From NCBI GenBank assembly GCA_900541345.1, contig UQJE01000104.1, positions 1 to 7,565 on the forward strand: a DNA stretch of 7,565 bases, written 5' to 3'. Source of the stretch: an uncultured Blautia sp. GTDB lineage: Bacteria; Bacillota; Clostridia; Lachnospirales; Lachnospiraceae. Position numbers and translations under genes: made by a program. A model generated the notes under the pieces. The model did no database searches. It was not told where the DNA came from and saw nothing but the letters and a program-made list of their open reading frames with translations. Positions 6,337 to 7,565 of this stretch are shown here, piece after piece. Numbering within the stretch: position 1 is the first letter of the stretch; every line of letters begins with the position of its first letter.

Positions 6337-6583
6337 AGGCATTAGGCACTAGAAAAGCCTAAAATATATTCTGCTTAAATATATGGGTTTTATAAGTATA
6401 TGTTTTTTTCTTATTAATTTTAAAAATGAAGTGCCTAAGTGCCTAAAGTATGATAAACACTGGAGAAACAGGTATTTTTAAGTGCCTATTTAATGCCTAT
6501 AAAGGGCCTGAGAATAACCTTTAAGTGCCTACTCCTTGTCGGGCTTCTCAGTATAACAAGATATAAGCATATAAAAAATGCCT
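6337..6583. other. candidate replication origin with iteron-like AAGTGCCT repeats
   Basis: AAGTGCCT occurs exactly at 6429-6436, 6437-6444 (head to tail), 6480-6487 and 6523-6530. The variant AATGCCT occurs at 6492-6498 and 6577-6583. On the other side, AGGCATT (6337-6343) and AGGCACT (6344-6350) form an inverted tandem pair. Between the two sets lies a very A/T-rich tract (6361-6428), a natural melting region. P4 alpha protein and the SaPI Rep helicases bind iterons flanking or near A/T-rich DNA, and the SaPI origin follows the replication genes; the arrangement here is the same. Binding by this helicase is an inference. A CTGAGAA/TTCTCAG inverted repeat (6508-6514, 6545-6551) lies in the right half. 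Isolated single copies occur elsewhere (AGTGCCT at 2403-2409, TAGGCATT at 356-363), as expected by chance. Confidence 0.62.
6342..6362. repeat. TTAGGC/GCCTAA hairpin at the left edge of the candidate origin
   Basis: TTAGGC (6342-6347) pairs with GCCTAA (6357-6362) around a 9-nt loop, 17 bp after the helicase stop. It overlaps the inverted iteron pair. No T-run follows, so it is not called a terminator; it may form part of the origin. Confidence 0.4.
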
Positions 6584-6601
6584 TCTATGGTAAAAAAGTG
6601 C

Positions 6602-6650
6602 TGTGATCACAAGGATTTTTGTAAGCATAAAAGAGAAGCCTATATATAGG
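6602..6650. repeat. two short perfect palindromes upstream of tnpW
   Basis: TGTGATCACA (6602-6611) is a perfect 10-bp palindrome and CCTATATATAGG (6639-6650) a perfect 12-bp one. GCCTA is repeated around the second. They sit 110-160 bp before the TnpW-like gene and at the outer edge of the iteron region, so they could be operators or part of the origin. I see nothing else definite in 6584-6742 and no clear promoter. Confidence 0.35.
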
Positions 6651-6742
6651 TAGCCTATGAAACTGCAAGTGCTTATTTTGAGCCGAGTTTAAATAATAAT
6701 GTCCTGACAGAGACAAATGGAATGGCTCTTCGCCGGGATCCA

Positions 6743-6752
6743 AAAGGAAAGG
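6743..6752 (+). promoter_or_regulatory. ribosome binding site of the TnpW-like gene
   Basis: AAAGGAAAGG ends 6 nt before the ATG at 6759 and selects that start over the in-frame ATG at 6717, which has no such site. The leader closely resembles the one before the MobV relaxase (2841-2857). Confidence 0.6.
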
Positions 6753-6758
6753 AAAAAA

Positions 6759-6932
6759 ATGATTATGGAAAAAATGATGAATACAAAAACAGAGAAAAAC
6801 ATATTTACAAAGAAAATAGGACAGACGGTCTATGTTGTTCGTTATCATTTCAATGAAGATGCAACGGAAACAATGCAGGAGAAAATTAACCGGATGCTAG
6901 TTACAGAAGCAAGCCGAATGGCAGTGTATTAA
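6759..6932 (+). CDS. tnpW: TnpW-like small transposon protein
   Basis: This 57-aa soluble, charged protein has the core TKKIGQTVYVVRYHFNEDA followed by TMQEKINRMLV. From memory this fits the TnpW family of small proteins in Tn4451-type and related Clostridia elements, with a K-IG-T-Y-V strand segment followed by a helix. Its molecular function is unknown. The start at 6759 is preferred because AAAGGAAAGG lies 6 nt upstream; an in-frame ATG at 6717 would add 14 residues but lacks a ribosome binding site. It stands just ahead of the mobC remnant, and TnpW-like genes are often found near recombinase or mobilisation genes. There is no membrane segment or catalytic motif. The identification rests on remembered family features and should be tested by a profile search. 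Confidence 0.65.
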   Translation: MIMEKMMNTKTEKNIFTKKIGQTVYVVRYHFNEDATETMQEKINRMLVTEASRMAVY

Positions 6933-6948
6933 AATTAGGGGGATGTAA

Positions 6949-7170
6949 TTAAAGAAAAAATATGATATCATGCGAGTAACAAATTAGAATACGGACGGTA
7001 TCAAAGAACTTATCCCGGAACTGAAACGGATAGGGAACAACCTCAACCAAATAGCAAAGAGGTGTAATGAGGGGGGAATGTTGCCGAGTGAAGCGGAAGT
7101 GCGGAAGCATGGAGAGAAGCTGAACAAAGTATGGCAGTCATTAAGGCGGTATCTTCAAAGGCGGGCATAG
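6949..7170 (+). pseudogene. mobC: mobC-like accessory relaxosome gene, internally deleted
   Basis: The C-terminal part is clear: from 6991 the frame reads TDGIKELIPELKR then IGNNLNQIAKRCNEGG, and ends in a basic LRRYLQRRA at TAG 7170. The IGNNLNQIA core is the hallmark of MobC-type mobilisation proteins, which help the relaxase bind and open oriT. The same frame upstream reads LKKKYDIMRVTN and then a TAG at 6985-6987, so an in-frame stop separates a short possible N-terminus from the C-terminal half. About 70 readable codons remain against roughly 100-120 in the family, and no ATG follows the AGGGGG ribosome binding site at 6937-6942; TTA stands where the start would be. An internal deletion plus start loss explains this. 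The 40-nt overlap with the second relaxase is kept, as in intact mobC-mobA operons. Confidence 0.75.
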
Positions 7171-7517
7171 GGCACGCAATAGATTATGTGACGAAAAAAG
7201 AAAAGACAGAGGAGAAGCTTGTCAGCGGTCTGCATTGTGAGCCGGAGACGGTCAAGGAGGAAATGCAAGCCACAAAGGAGCTGTGGGGCAAGACGGACGG
7301 AAGAACCTATAAGCATTATGTGCAATCCTACCATGAGGACGAGGAAATAACCCCGGAGCAGGCTCACAAGAACGCTGTCGAGCTGGCAGAGCATACAAAG
7401 GCATGGAAAGGGCATGAAGTTCTGATAGCCACGCATATAGACAAGGGGCATATACACACGCACTTTATTGTCAATTCCGTAAATTATGAGAACGGTCATA
7501 AGCTCCAATGGATGTAG
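7131..7517 (+). pseudogene. MobP-type (MobA/VirD2 family) relaxase, 3' truncated
   Basis: This is the N-terminal 128 residues of a second relaxase, unrelated to the MobV enzyme upstream. AIDYVTKKEKT carries a probable catalytic Tyr19, and THIDKGHIHTHFIVNSVN carries the metal-binding histidines (H107, H109 and H111, with H102 and D104 nearby) of the MobA/VirD2 relaxase family. Family members usually run to 400-500 aa; here the frame ends at KLQWM and TAG 7515-7517 shortly after the histidine motif. The bases after the stop look like the leader of another gene, so a deletion probably removed most of the relaxase and joined its stub to that leader. The start overlaps the mobC remnant by 40 nt. 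The gene appears richer in G+C than the replication genes, which suggests a different origin. A truncated protein could be made, but full relaxase activity is unlikely. Confidence 0.85.
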
Positions 7518-7554
7518 GACGGATTTTGCGGACATTCAAAATAAAAAAGAATGT

Positions 7555-7560
7555 GGAGGT
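7555..7560 (+). promoter_or_regulatory. ribosome binding site of a gene beyond the window
   Basis: GGAGGT lies 6 bases from the window's end, followed by AACAG. A start codon just past 7565 would be at normal spacing. The stretch 7518-7554 is A-rich and non-coding, consistent with a leader left next to the truncated relaxase. Confidence 0.4.
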
Positions 7561-7565
7561 AACAG

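Noticed and set aside
6585..6848. 87-aa frame on the - strand over the tnpW region
   Set aside because: It has no ribosome binding site and no family resemblance, and it overlaps the better-supported TnpW-like gene.
1..7565. CRISPR array, tRNA, rRNA, toxin-antitoxin pair or defence system
   Set aside because: I saw no regularly spaced repeats of CRISPR length, no cloverleaf or rRNA-like sequence, and no protein of those families. All sizeable genes belong to integration, mobilisation or replication.

Overview
The window reads as part of an integrated mobile element from a low-GC Gram-positive anaerobe, most likely a gut Clostridia (Lachnospiraceae-like) genome. The grounds are the A/T-rich coding sequence, strong AGGAGG-type ribosome binding sites, and gene families typical of Tn4451/TndX-type transposons. 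All convincing genes are on the + strand. This is an inference from gene content; no taxonomic marker is present.

Layout. Positions 1-473 are non-coding, or hold only the last few codons of an upstream gene. They carry a long inverted repeat (47-109), A/T-rich small repeats, and a 14-bp direct repeat whose GTGTAAG core also occurs inverted. This is where an attachment site and the recombinase promoter would be expected. A 627-aa large serine recombinase follows (474-2357). Its stop codon overlaps an ATG that opens a 16-codon stub, probably the remnant of a lost tnpV-like gene. Positions 2405-2861 are non-coding: a probable terminator, then a GC-richer leader packed with hairpins, then a MobV (Mob/Pre) relaxase at 2862-4283. 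After an intrinsic terminator comes a replication pair: a 211-aa CHC2 zinc-ribbon primase-like protein (4350-4985) and, overlapping it by 71 nt from a TTG start, a 469-aa SF3 (D5/P4-type) helicase (4915-6324). Just downstream lies an A/T-rich tract flanked by repeats of AAGTGCCT and its inverted form, the best candidate for the element's replication origin. The right end holds a small TnpW-like gene (6759-6932), a mobC remnant with an internal deletion (6949-7170), and the first 128 codons of a second, MobP-type relaxase broken at 7517. The window ends on a ribosome binding site for a gene beyond it.

How the parts would work together. The recombinase would excise and integrate the element. 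The MobV relaxase would nick at an oriT, probably in the hairpin-rich leader, allowing mobilisation by a conjugative helper. The zinc-ribbon protein and helicase would replicate the excised circle from the iteron-like origin. The mobC-mobA remnants look like a decayed second mobilisation module from a different element, so the window is probably a mosaic or a junction between two elements.

No clear new defence system or other unknown protein system is visible. The most interesting points are the candidate iteron origin, the primase/helicase pair with no visible primase catalytic core, the switch-like hairpins ahead of the relaxase, and the layered deletion scars.
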